Source: CANKHA01 sp035652315 (GTDB lineage: Bacteria > Pseudomonadota > Alphaproteobacteria > Rhizobiales > Xanthobacteraceae). From it: a stretch of 64,000 nucleotides of DNA. Location of the stretch: positions 19,167 through 83,166 of the forward strand of contig DASREA010000047.1 in the NCBI GenBank assembly GCA_035652315.1. The letters run 5' to 3'. A model generated the notes under the pieces. That model made no database searches. It saw only the letters and a program-made list of their open reading frames with translations, and was not told the DNA's origin. Shown here one piece after another: positions 51,608-60,229 of this stretch. Both the position numbers and the translations under genes were made by a program. Every line of letters begins with the position of its first letter. The stretch's first letter is position 1.

Positions 51608-51637
51608 GCCTGCTTGGAAGATTAGCGAAGCAATTTC

Positions 51638-51652
51638 AGTATCTTAGATACT
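51638..51652. promoter_or_regulatory. Perfect 6-3-6 inverted repeat upstream of fliK
   Basis: AGTATC-TTA-GATACT lies 31 bases upstream of the sigma-54 match, in the fliK-mnmA gap. The perfect symmetry suggests a dimeric regulator site; its AT-rich sequence differs from the palindrome at fliF. Confidence 0.4.
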
Positions 51653-51790
51653 TCCTCGGCCGCCCCGGACGGAGAGGGCGGCAGGGGCTGCCGCGCGGCG
51701 GCAAGAACTGCCGGGATCGGCGTCCACCCACAGGCAATCGGCCCGATGGCCCGACATTGCGCCGCCGCCTTCGCGACCTATAGTAAGTCG

Positions 51791-52975
51791 ATGTCAAACA
51801 GCCTCGATATCGAAGGGCGGCCGCAGGACACCCGTGTGGTCGTGGCCATGTCGGGTGGCGTCGATTCGTCTGTCGTGGCCGCGCTGCTGAAGGCCGAAGG
51901 CTACGACGTCGTCGGCGTCACTTTGCAGCTTTACGATCATGGCGCCGCGACCCATCGCAAGGGCGCCTGTTGCGCCGGCCAGGATATCTATGACGCGCGC
52001 GCGGTCGCCGAGCGCATCGGCATTCCGCATTACGTCTTGGACTACGAAAGCCGCTTCAAGGAAGCGGTGATTGACCGATTTGCCGAGAGCTATGCTGCCG
52101 GCGAGACGCCGGTGCCCTGCGTCGACTGCAATCAGTCCATCAAGTTTCGCGATTTATTGACCACCGCCCAGGAACTGGGCGCCAAGGTTCTGGCCACCGG
52201 TCATTACGTCGCCTCCCGTGCGCTGCCGGGCGGCCGCCGCGCACTCTACCGCGCACGCGACGCGGAGCGCGACCAGAGCTATTTTCTCTTCGCCACCACC
52301 CAGGAACAGCTCGATCGGCTGCGCTTTCCTCTCGGCGACAAGACAAAGGCTGAAACGCGCGAACTGGCGCGCCGCTTTGGTTTGCCGGTGGCGGAGAAGC
52401 ACGACAGCCAGGACATCTGCTTCGTCCCGACCGGGCGCTACAGCGACGTGGTCGAGCGGCTGAAGCCCGGTGCCGCGGAGGCCGGCGAGATCGTCGACCT
52501 CTTCGGCAATGTGCTGGGCCGTCATGCCGGCATCATCCACTTCACCGTCGGTCAGCGGCGCGGCCTCGGTCTCGCCACCGGCGCCCCCCTGTATGTGGTG
52601 AAGCTCGATGCAGGGCAGCGGCGGGTCGTCGTCGGCCCGCGCGAGGCGTTGCGCACGACGCGCATGCGCCTGCGCGATGTGAATTGGCTCGGCGAAGGCG
52701 CGCTCGATCTGGCGCTTGCGGAGCAGCGGTTGGACGTCTTTGTCAAAATCCGCTCCACGCGCTCGCCGCAACCGGCTTGGCTGTCCAACGAAAATGGGGC
52801 GATCGAAGTCGAATTGGTGGAAGGCGAGGACGGCATTTCACCTGGTCAAGCCTGTGTCTTTTATGATGGCGGCGACGGCCAGGCCCGCGTGCTCGGCGGT
52901 GGTTTCATCAAGAGCGCCACCACGGCGGAAATTCCGCATCGCGAAAACCGGCGGCTCCAGGCCGTCGTGCGCTGA
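51791..52975 (+). CDS. mnmA: tRNA 2-thiouridylase MnmA
   Basis: 394 residues from the ATG at 51791. The PP-loop for ATP is VVVAMSGGVDSSVVAALL. The two catalytic Cys lie in PVPCVDCNQSIKF and in KHDSQDICFVPTG. Further MnmA features are ATGHYV and FTVGQRRGLG. It adds sulfur to the wobble uridine of tRNA-Lys, Glu and Gln. It stands alone, divergent from fliK. Confidence 0.95.
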   Translation: MSNSLDIEGRPQDTRVVVAMSGGVDSSVVAALLKAEGYDVVGVTLQLYDHGAATHRKGACCAGQDIYDARAVAERIGIPHYVLDYESRFKEAVIDRFAESYAAGETPVPCVDCNQSIKFRDLLTTAQELGAKVLATGHYVASRALPGGRRALYRARDAERDQSYFLFATTQEQLDRLRFPLGDKTKAETRELARRFGLPVAEKHDSQDICFVPTGRYSDVVERLKPGAAEAGEIVDLFGNVLGRHAGIIHFTVGQRRGLGLATGAPLYVVKLDAGQRRVVVGPREALRTTRMRLRDVNWLGEGALDLALAEQRLDVFVKIRSTRSPQPAWLSNENGAIEVELVEGEDGISPGQACVFYDGGDGQARVLGGGFIKSATTAEIPHRENRRLQAVVR

Positions 52976-53034
52976 TCTTGTCCGCTCGCTGATCCGGCGG
53001 ATGTATTGAAGGGCTGAGGACGAAAACGGGGGCG

Positions 53035-53712
53035 ATGGAAGCCGAACTCGACAGGGATGCTGTTGCCAGAGCCTATACGCGCTGGGCGCCGGTTTACGAC
53101 TTTGTTTTCGGGCCGGTGTTCGAGCGCGGCCGCCGGGCCGCCATCGCCGCGGCCGAACGGATCGGCGGCCGTATTCTCGAAGTCGGTGTCGGCACCGGGA
53201 TTTCACTGCCCGCCTATTCGCGCGGCAATTGCATCGCCGGCATCGATATTTCGGAGGCCATGCTGCGCAAGGCGCGTCATCGCGTCGCCGAGCATGGTCT
53301 CGGCAATGTTTCGATTCTGGCGGTGATGGACGCCGCCAATCTCGCGTTTCCCGACGGCTATTTCGACGTGGTTGTAGGGCAATACGTGATCACCGCGGTG
53401 CCCGACCCCGAGGCCACGCTCGACGAATTCGCCCGGGTGCTGCGGCCGGGCGGCGAGATGGTCCTGGTCAACCACATCGGCGCGGAGCAGGGGCTGCGGC
53501 GGGCTTTCGAGCAGGGGTTCGCCCCGCTGGCGCGGCGCCTGGGATGGCGCCCGGAATTCCGTTTCGAACGCCTGCGCCAATGGGCTGAACGCCGCGGCGG
53601 TGTCCGCCTCGTGGAGAGGCGGCCCATGCCGCCTCTCGGGCATTTTTCGTTGATCCGCTTCCGCAAGGAGGCGGATGGCGCTCCGCTGGCCAAAGGTCTC
53701 GCGGCGGAATAA
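53035..53712 (+). CDS. SAM-dependent methyltransferase, phospholipid N-methyltransferase-like
   Basis: 225 residues. The class I methyltransferase fold is clear: YTRWAPVYDFVFGPVFERGR, then motif I ILEVGVGTGISLPAYSRG, AGIDISEAML, and FARVLRPGGEMVLVNHIGAE. The start and the C-terminal GHFSLIRFRK resemble PmtA-type phosphatidylethanolamine N-methyltransferases of the Rhodobacter type, which make phosphatidylcholine. A ubiE-like or other small-molecule role is possible. It lies 59 bases after mnmA. Confidence 0.78.
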   Translation: MEAELDRDAVARAYTRWAPVYDFVFGPVFERGRRAAIAAAERIGGRILEVGVGTGISLPAYSRGNCIAGIDISEAMLRKARHRVAEHGLGNVSILAVMDAANLAFPDGYFDVVVGQYVITAVPDPEATLDEFARVLRPGGEMVLVNHIGAEQGLRRAFEQGFAPLARRLGWRPEFRFERLRQWAERRGGVRLVERRPMPPLGHFSLIRFRKEADGAPLAKGLAAE

Positions 53713-53822
53713 GGAGGCGCGGATTCGCCGGTTTGACGACGTTCGGGCCTTTTGTATCAAGGCTTTGCCTTGACAGCATTTCAGCCGGGTTCCTATATCC
53801 GGCGTTCCATCGCGGACCTGAT

Positions 53823-53899
53823 GGCGGGGTAGCTCAGTTGGTCAGAGCAGCGGAATCATAATCCGTGTGTCGGGGGTTCAAATCCCTCCCCCGCTACCA
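53823..53899 (+). tRNA. tRNA-Met (elongator), anticodon CAT
   Basis: 77 bases with the CCA end encoded. The acceptor stem is GGCGGGG / CCCCGCT with a G-T first pair and discriminator A. The anticodon stem GCGGA/TCCGT carries the loop ATCATAA, giving CAT. The T arm has GGTTCAAATCC. The D arm and body match alphaproteobacterial elongator tRNA-Met; an Ile2-type reading of CAT is less likely. Confidence 0.93.
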
Positions 53900-53923
53900 A
53901 GACCTCTCACAAAGTCGCGGGTC

Positions 53924-56887
53924 TCAATTCTTCCACGCCGCGAAGGCGTCGGCAAAAGCCTTTTCGCCTGCGGCGCCTTTCTGAATGGCGATCGCGGCGT
54001 GGGCATCGGCTCCGTCGGCGAAAGGAATTTCGATCCACCCGCGCTTGAGCAGCAAAATGTTTTGCTGCAACTCCGCCGGCGCGGCGGAAAGGCCCATCAG
54101 GAAATATCCCGGCGTGACTTTAACGGTGGAGCCGGAAAGCGGTGCGGGTGCGGTTCCTTCGCCCTCTTGCATCAGCACGTTGGTGACGTCATGCACTGCG
54201 GCGCCGTGCTGCGCCGGATCGCCAAAGGTCATCTCGATGACATGACTGGCCGGCAATGCTGGATCGTCATTGCGGCGCAGGAGCCACGTGAGCGTCATGT
54301 CGCGTTCGGGAATTTTCACATCGGCGCGGACGACGATGCTTGCTAGCGCGCCCGCGGTCCCCGGAAGCTTTTCTGTCTTCCATTCCACGGTGCCGGCGAA
54401 TTGCCGGCCTGCGGGACTATCCCGGTCCTCGTAGAAGACGGCACGCGGCCCCGCCCGGGCCTGCGCGGCGGGCGCCGATGCCAGCTTGATCTTTCCCGAG
54501 GGGTCAACGCCGAAATTCGCAAAACGGTCGGCAATGCCGGGATCGATGACCTTGGCGGCGGCGATATCGGCGTTGCCGCCGGCATGATCGGCCGCATTCA
54601 ACTTCGCGATACCCAGGCCATAGCGCGAGGCGGCGAGCTTGGGATTGAGTTTCAGCGCAGCTTGATATTGCTCGATCGCGCGCGGAAATTGCCCCAGCTT
54701 CAGATAAGCGAAGGCCAGGCTGTCGATGAAATTCGCATCGTTGGCCCGCAAGCGCAGCGCTTGATTGCAGTCGCTGATCGCCTGTTGCGCTTCGCCGACA
54801 ATGGCACGCGACCAGCACAGGCTGTTCCAGACGCCGGCATCGTTGGGCGTCAGCCGCGTGAGTTCGGCGGCGTCCTGCACGGCCAGATCATAGCGGTTTT
54901 TCTTCTCGTAGGCGTCAAGGCGATTGCGCAACGCGGCGGCGTATTTTGAGTCGAGACGGATCGCTTCGTTGTAGTCGGCGAGAGCGCGGTCGACATCGTT
55001 CTTTTTGTAATAAGCAAAGCCGCGGTCGTTGAAAGCGACTTTGTCCTTCGGATCGAGGCGGATCGCCTCGCTGTAGTCGGCGATGGCGTGGTCGTAATCG
55101 CCTTTGCGGCGATAGACGATACCACGGCCGATCAGATAAGAGCCGTGGGCCGGCGCGATGCGAATCGCTGCGCTGTAATCGGCGATGGCTCGGTCATAGT
55201 CGTCCTTTTCGGCATAGACGTCTGCGCGACTCGAATAAGCATCGGCGTCCTGTGGATTGAGCCTGATGGCCTCGCCGTAGTCGCTCAAGCTGCGGTCGTA
55301 GTCTTTCTTTCCATAATAGGCATCGCCGCGGTTGCGAAACGCCAGGGCGTATTGGGGATCGAGGCGGATTGCCTCCGAATAATCGGCGATTGCGCGATCA
55401 TAGTCTTTCTTTTGCTCATAAGCGGTGCCGCGATCGTTGAAGATGGACTTGTCCTTGGGATTAAGTTGCGCCGCTTTGTCGTAATCGGCGAGGGCGCGAT
55501 CGGGGTCGCCCTTATCCGCATATGCGTCGCCCCTGAAGCGGAAACTGTCGGAATCTTTTGGATCGAGCCGGATCGCTTCGGAATAATCGGCGATCGCATG
55601 ATCCAGATCATGTTTATCGGCATAGATTTCTCCGCGGAACTGATAGGACGGCGCATCTTTTGGATCGAGCCTGATCGCTTCGTTGAGATCGGCTAAGGCG
55701 CGATCCAAATCCCCTTTTTTTCGGTAAGCGACGCCGCGATCATAGAGCGGCACAGGGTCCGTCGGGTCGAGGCGGATCGCTTCATTGTAATCGGCAACCG
55801 CCCGGTCGTAATCGCCCTTGGCTTTGTAGGCGATACCCCGCTCGACCAGGGCGTCGCTATATGCCGGTTGAAGCCGCAATGCTTCGGAAAAGTCGGCAAT
55901 CGCGCGGTCCATTTGTTTTTTCTCGGCGAAAACCTTGCCGCGATTGAAAAAGATCGCGGCCTGATTCCGATTCATCGCAATGGCTTTGTCAAAATCTGCG
56001 AGCGCGCGATCGCCGTCCCCCTTGTCGCTATAGGCAACACCGCGACGATAAAAGAACTGGAAATCGTTGGGATCGAGCCGAATGGCTTCGTTGTAATCGG
56101 CGACCGCGCGGTCGTCGTCATTCTTCAGATAATAGCAATAGCCGCGGGTCGCGTAATATTTGGCCGTGGGAGCGAGCTGGATGGCCCGCGACAGGTCCGC
56201 AATTGCGCGGTCTTGCTCGCCCTTGTCCTGGTAAGCCAGCCCGCGGTTGAAAAAGGCGCTGTCGCTTTTCGGGTCGATCTTGATGACCGTGCTGTAATCG
56301 GCGATGGCGAGGTCGTCCTTGTCCATCTGAAGATAGACGTAACCGCGTTCCAGGAGTGAATCCGTGTCGTGCGGCATCAGCCGGATCGCGTCATTCAGGT
56401 CCGCCAGCGCGCGATCATATTCCTTGGCGTCGACATAGCCGAGGCTGCGGTCGTAATAGACGGATGCTAAACCTTTCTTATAGGAGGAATCCTTGGGATT
56501 GCGCCGGATCGCCTCGCCAATGTCAGCGATAGCCGATGCGAAATCGTGCTTCAGGCTATAGGCCAGACCGCGATTGAAGATCGCATCCACGAATGTGGCC
56601 TCCAGACGGAGCGCCTCATTGTAGTCGGCGATCGCCGCGTCCTGATCCTGGGCGTTCAAATAGCCATTGCCGCGGGCAAAATACGCCACGGCCAAAAGAT
56701 GGCGGCTTAGACCGCGGCCATTGCGAATAATCGCGGTACAGCCGCTGATGGTCTGTTGCGCAGTCGGGTGGCCGTCGCCCGAGCACCAACCGATCTGCTG
56801 ATCCGTCTGGGCAAAACTAAGCCCGCCGAAAAGCATGAATCCGATCGCCGCAGCGGACGGGATCGAAAATGATTGGGCCAACGGCAT
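53924..56887 (-). CDS. Large exported TPR-repeat protein
   Basis: About 987 residues from the ATG at 56887 (AGGGGG 6 bases upstream), with a signal peptide ending near LSFAQ. From about residue 55 to 790 it consists of about 20 TPR motifs of 34 residues with the core RAIADYNEAIRLDP and RGxAYxxKGDxDxA. The C-terminal 200 residues are a non-TPR domain (VFYEDRDSPAGRQFAGTVEW; DMTLTWLLRRNDDPALPASH). It is probably a periplasmic scaffold for a protein complex; the partner is unknown. It converges on tRNA-Met. Confidence 0.85.
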   Translation of the reverse strand: MPLAQSFSIPSAAAIGFMLFGGLSFAQTDQQIGWCSGDGHPTAQQTISGCTAIIRNGRGLSRHLLAVAYFARGNGYLNAQDQDAAIADYNEALRLEATFVDAIFNRGLAYSLKHDFASAIADIGEAIRRNPKDSSYKKGLASVYYDRSLGYVDAKEYDRALADLNDAIRLMPHDTDSLLERGYVYLQMDKDDLAIADYSTVIKIDPKSDSAFFNRGLAYQDKGEQDRAIADLSRAIQLAPTAKYYATRGYCYYLKNDDDRAVADYNEAIRLDPNDFQFFYRRGVAYSDKGDGDRALADFDKAIAMNRNQAAIFFNRGKVFAEKKQMDRAIADFSEALRLQPAYSDALVERGIAYKAKGDYDRAVADYNEAIRLDPTDPVPLYDRGVAYRKKGDLDRALADLNEAIRLDPKDAPSYQFRGEIYADKHDLDHAIADYSEAIRLDPKDSDSFRFRGDAYADKGDPDRALADYDKAAQLNPKDKSIFNDRGTAYEQKKDYDRAIADYSEAIRLDPQYALAFRNRGDAYYGKKDYDRSLSDYGEAIRLNPQDADAYSSRADVYAEKDDYDRAIADYSAAIRIAPAHGSYLIGRGIVYRRKGDYDHAIADYSEAIRLDPKDKVAFNDRGFAYYKKNDVDRALADYNEAIRLDSKYAAALRNRLDAYEKKNRYDLAVQDAAELTRLTPNDAGVWNSLCWSRAIVGEAQQAISDCNQALRLRANDANFIDSLAFAYLKLGQFPRAIEQYQAALKLNPKLAASRYGLGIAKLNAADHAGGNADIAAAKVIDPGIADRFANFGVDPSGKIKLASAPAAQARAGPRAVFYEDRDSPAGRQFAGTVEWKTEKLPGTAGALASIVVRADVKIPERDMTLTWLLRRNDDPALPASHVIEMTFGDPAQHGAAVHDVTNVLMQEGEGTAPAPLSGSTVKVTPGYFLMGLSAAPAELQQNILLLKRGWIEIPFADGADAHAAIAIQKGAAGEKAFADAFAAWKN

Positions 56888-57046
56888 GTCGGTCCCCCTG
56901 GATGACCCACGACAGTGTAACCCAAGGCTGAGGGTTCGAAGAATGAGACCATTGGCCAAGGGCGTCACTCGCCCATGGCTCGACCGAAAACGGCGGCAGC
57001 GTGAGCGCGCTGCCGCCGCCGAGGTCTTCGCCAAAAAAGCGTTGGC

Positions 57047-58069
57047 TTATTTGATCAGTTCGCCGACCTTTTCCACCAGCGGCTTCGGCGTCGCATAGAC
57101 CTTCTTGATCCAGGCTTCGAGATCCGCGCCGGTTACCGGCTCAACTTCCAGTTTCTGCTTCTTCGCATCCGCGATGAACTCGGGGTCCTTCATGGTTGCG
57201 CTAAACGCATCGCGCAGCATCTTTTCCACGTTTTGCGGGAGTCCGGGCGGCGCGACGAAGGGACGTCCGATCTTCTGGCCGGCGTAGAGGAAGGTGATCG
57301 CCTGTTTCTGCTCGGGTGTCTTCGCCAATTCGAGCACGGTGGGAACGTCCTTCAAAGCCTCGTCCCGTTGCTCGCCCGATTGCACAAGGACATTGACGGT
57401 CTTGTCCTTAATCCAGGTCGGCCGCTTGCCGCTCACGCTGTCGAGACTTTCGCAAATCCCCTCGACTTCGCCGCGCTCCATGGCGAGGAATACGTCCGAC
57501 GATGAAGGATAGCCGCCGATCAGCTTGAACTTCGTGCCGATCAGGCCATTCAGCGCCTTCGGATATGCATGGGTACCGGTTCCCGGCCCCGTGTCACCGA
57601 CGATCAGTTCGGTGGTCAGCAGGTCCTGTGCGGTCTTCACCTTCGACGTCTTATAGGAAATGCAGACATTGGTCTCCGTCGTCGGCGACCCGAGCCACGT
57701 CAATTTCAGCGGATCGAAATTGGCGCCGGGCTGGCCGGTCAACGGCCCGAGCGGCGCGTCGCGGGCGATGATGCCGATCGCGGTGCCGTCTTTAGGTGAG
57801 GTGTTGTAAAGCGTGCCTGCGGCAACGAAGCTGCCGGCGCCGGGCAGGTTCTTCGATACGATCGTGGGATTTCCGGGCAGGTGCTTGGCCATGTGCTGCG
57901 CCACCGTGCGGCCCCAGCGGTCATAGCCGCCGCCCGGTCCGAAACCGATGATCATTTGCACGGTCTTGCCGGCGAAATAGCCGGAGGCTTGCTGCGCGGC
58001 CGCCGGTGTCGCAACCGCTGCGAGCACGGTGGCAAATCCGAGCACGAGTAAAGCCGACTTTCTTTCCAT
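57047..58069 (-). CDS. Tripartite tricarboxylate transporter receptor (Bug/TctC family), orphan
   Basis: 340 residues from the ATG at 58069 (GGGAGGATGGA upstream). The signal peptide ends near PAAAQ. Family motifs: SGYFAGKTVQMIIGFGPGGG, YDRWGRTVAQHMAKHLPGNP, NLPGAGSFVAAGTLYNTSPK and FVAPPGLPQNVEKMLRDAF. It is of the same subgroup as the receptors at 8596 and 12905. It lies upstream of the AraC regulator and monooxygenase operon, and may supply or sense the substrate of that operon. No TctA/TctB gene is near. Confidence 0.86.
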   Translation of the reverse strand: MERKSALLVLGFATVLAAVATPAAAQQASGYFAGKTVQMIIGFGPGGGYDRWGRTVAQHMAKHLPGNPTIVSKNLPGAGSFVAAGTLYNTSPKDGTAIGIIARDAPLGPLTGQPGANFDPLKLTWLGSPTTETNVCISYKTSKVKTAQDLLTTELIVGDTGPGTGTHAYPKALNGLIGTKFKLIGGYPSSSDVFLAMERGEVEGICESLDSVSGKRPTWIKDKTVNVLVQSGEQRDEALKDVPTVLELAKTPEQKQAITFLYAGQKIGRPFVAPPGLPQNVEKMLRDAFSATMKDPEFIADAKKQKLEVEPVTGADLEAWIKKVYATPKPLVEKVGELIK

Positions 58070-58210
58070 TCCATCCTCCCGTTTTAAGCGTGCCGGTTGG
58101 CGCGGCCGTTTCCGTATTAAAAATGCTGACGTTATTGCGGCGAATATGACCATAACGGCTCTGTATTAGCCACCCTATCGTGCCGCGACAATAACGCCCG
58201 CGGCGCTTGG

Positions 58211-59248
58211 TTAGCGGCCTTGACCGCGCAAGGTGGCGGCGGGGCTTTCGCCAAAATATCCTTTGTAATCCCGCGCGAATTGGCTCTTGTTGCCGTAACC
58301 GACCGCGGCGGCGATATCGCCAACGCGGCCACCCCGCATCTGTGCCTCCAGAAGCCGCCGGCGCGCGTGCATCAGGCGCACGCCTTTTAGGTATTTCATC
58401 GGGCTGGCGCCCCGATACTGCTTGAACCCGTAGTAGAGCGTGCGCGCGCTGACGCCGGTCGCCGTTTCCAGATCGGCGACGCCGATCGATTTCATATAAT
58501 TGTCGGCGACATATTGTTCGGCGCGCCGCACGTAATAGGGAGCGAGCGCCGGGGCGCCGTTGGCGACGGCCGGGCGTTCCGCCTTGTTCAGGCTGTGCAG
58601 CAGTAACAGCGCGAGCAGTTTTTCCGCCGCCGCCGCGGCGGCCGTGTCGGCCAGCGCCGAGCGTGCGCTGCCCAGATCGTGAATGATGGTCTCCACAAAA
58701 CGCGCGAGCGGCAGCGCCTGATTGAGATTGATGATCGTCAGCGGCAGATCATGGAGCGCATCATTGTTCTTGTCGGCAAGAACATGATTGATCAGGTCGC
58801 GTTCGATCCGCAGGTTGAGCAGGTCGCATTGACCTTCCCATCGCCGGCGCAACACGCCGGCGCTGCTCACGACCAGCGCATTTCCTGGTTCCACGCGCAG
58901 CCAGCCGGCATCCTGGCTCGCCTCGAACTCGCCGCGCAGCGGGATATGCACCACGATATGGTGGTCCGGGGTGCGGAAAGTCTCGGTCTCGCATTTCGCT
59001 TCGCAGTTCCAACTAAGGAAGCGTAGCGCCACGCGCCCCATCCGCGCGTGGGCCTCGCCATAGCCGAAGAACCGGCCGCGGTCGGTCACGGCGAAAGAGC
59101 TGCGGCCGGCGGAGAATTCAAGAATGCGCTGCCGGGTGGAAAGGATGTCGGCGGCGGAAAAATGCTCGCCGCGCAGCATGAGCTCCGAGCAACTTTTGAT
59201 CCACTCGGAGACCGAGAGCGTCGCGGAGGTAAGCGGGGCGAGGGTCAT
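58211..59248 (-). CDS. AraC-family transcription regulator
   Basis: About 345 residues from the ATG at 59248; a GTG at 59284 is possible but its GGAG is only 1 base away. The N-terminal sensing domain (ILEFSAGRSSFAVTDRGRFF; HHIVVHIPLRGEFEASQDAG) resembles the AraC-binding-like domain. The C-terminal double HTH is clear: IGVADLETATGVSARTLYYG, FKQYRGASPMKYLKGVRLMH, ARRRLLEAQ and DIAAAVGYGNKSQFARDYKG. It is divergent from the hydrolase and LLM operon, which it probably activates when a substrate-related ligand is bound. Confidence 0.88.
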   Translation of the reverse strand: MTLAPLTSATLSVSEWIKSCSELMLRGEHFSAADILSTRQRILEFSAGRSSFAVTDRGRFFGYGEAHARMGRVALRFLSWNCEAKCETETFRTPDHHIVVHIPLRGEFEASQDAGWLRVEPGNALVVSSAGVLRRRWEGQCDLLNLRIERDLINHVLADKNNDALHDLPLTIINLNQALPLARFVETIIHDLGSARSALADTAAAAAAEKLLALLLLHSLNKAERPAVANGAPALAPYYVRRAEQYVADNYMKSIGVADLETATGVSARTLYYGFKQYRGASPMKYLKGVRLMHARRRLLEAQMRGGRVGDIAAAVGYGNKSQFARDYKGYFGESPAATLRGQGR

Positions 59249-59290
59249 TGACGCTAGTATAGGCCGGCTTCCGTAAATTTGCACTCCAGC

Positions 59291-59326
59291 GCAAATAATT
59301 GCGGCCTCAGCAAATCAATTGCGCGG
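59291..59326. promoter_or_regulatory. Direct repeat in the araC-hydrolase divergent promoter
   Basis: GCAAATAATTGCGG (59291-59304) and GCAAATCAATTGCGCGG (59310-59326) recur 19 bases apart. AraC-family dimers usually bind direct repeats about two turns apart, so this is a candidate operator for the regulator at 58211. Confidence 0.5.
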
Positions 59327-59411
59327 AGCGTGTAGACAACTCCGCCAAGGCGATTTTCAAATGCCGCCCCCGGTCCACCTGGACCCAGCGTCATTGCGAG
59401 GCCGCGTTTTG

Positions 59412-60200
59412 ATGTCACCCCTCGACCCAGCGAAAAAATCGCACCTGACCGTCAGCGGAATGAAGATCGAGCTGGAGCGCCGCGGGCAAGGCAAGCCCAT
59501 GCTGCTGCTCTATGGAGAGGAGGCGCTGGAGACCGAAGCGCCATTCCTCGATGACCTGGCCAAGGATTACGAATTGCTGATCCCGTCGCCACCCGGCTTC
59601 GGCACCTCGGACCGGCCCGACTGGATCACCAATGTCGATGACATTTCCTATGTCTATCTCGATCTTGTGGAGCAGCTCGGAATCGGCCGGGCGCCGGTCC
59701 TCGGCTTCTCCCTTGGCGGCTGGATCGCCGCGGAAATGGCCGTGAAGGACGACTCCTTCATCTCCAAGCTCGCCCTGATCGGCGCCTATGGCGTGAAGAT
59801 CGGGGGGCCGTTCGACCGCGACATCGCGGATTTCTGGTCGCTGCATCCATCGGAAGTGCTGAAGCGCAAGTGGCATGACCCCGAAAAAGGCAAGCGCGAC
59901 TTTCCTTCTATGCCGGAAGAGAAGCTGACCATCATCGCGCGCAACACCGAATCCCTGGCGCGCTTCTGCTGGGAACCGTTCATGCATAATCCGCGGCTGA
60001 TGCACCGGCTGCACCGCATCAAGGTGCCGACGCAGTTCATCTGGGGCGAGCGCGACGGCATCGTCAGTCCGGCCTACGGCAAAGCCTATGCCGCGCTCAT
60101 CCCGGGCGCGAGCCTCAAGACCGTGCCCAATGCCGGACACTTCCCACACATCGAGCAACCCGAAGTCTTCATGGCGCAATTGCGCGAGTTCCTGCGCTAA
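59412..60200 (+). CDS. Alpha/beta hydrolase
   Basis: About 262 residues from the ATG at 59412 (GCGAGG 10 bases upstream); an ATG at 59361 is an alternative that adds 17 residues. The triad is Ser in VLGFSLGGWIAAEM, Asp in WGERDGIVSP, and His in NAGHFPHIEQP. It starts KIELERRGQGKPMLLLYGEE, with no HG oxyanion motif but LLLYGE in its place. It is the first gene of a catabolic operon with LLM oxygenase and flavin reductase. The substrate is unknown. Confidence 0.82.
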   Translation: MSPLDPAKKSHLTVSGMKIELERRGQGKPMLLLYGEEALETEAPFLDDLAKDYELLIPSPPGFGTSDRPDWITNVDDISYVYLDLVEQLGIGRAPVLGFSLGGWIAAEMAVKDDSFISKLALIGAYGVKIGGPFDRDIADFWSLHPSEVLKRKWHDPEKGKRDFPSMPEEKLTIIARNTESLARFCWEPFMHNPRLMHRLHRIKVPTQFIWGERDGIVSPAYGKAYAALIPGASLKTVPNAGHFPHIEQPEVFMAQLREFLR

Positions 60201-60229
60201 CGCGCAGCCTTTCAGACAGGACGAACACG

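Noticed and set aside
53823..53899. tRNA-Met as an integration site for a genomic island
   Set aside because: No integrase, no repeat of the tRNA 3' end and no change in composition nearby.
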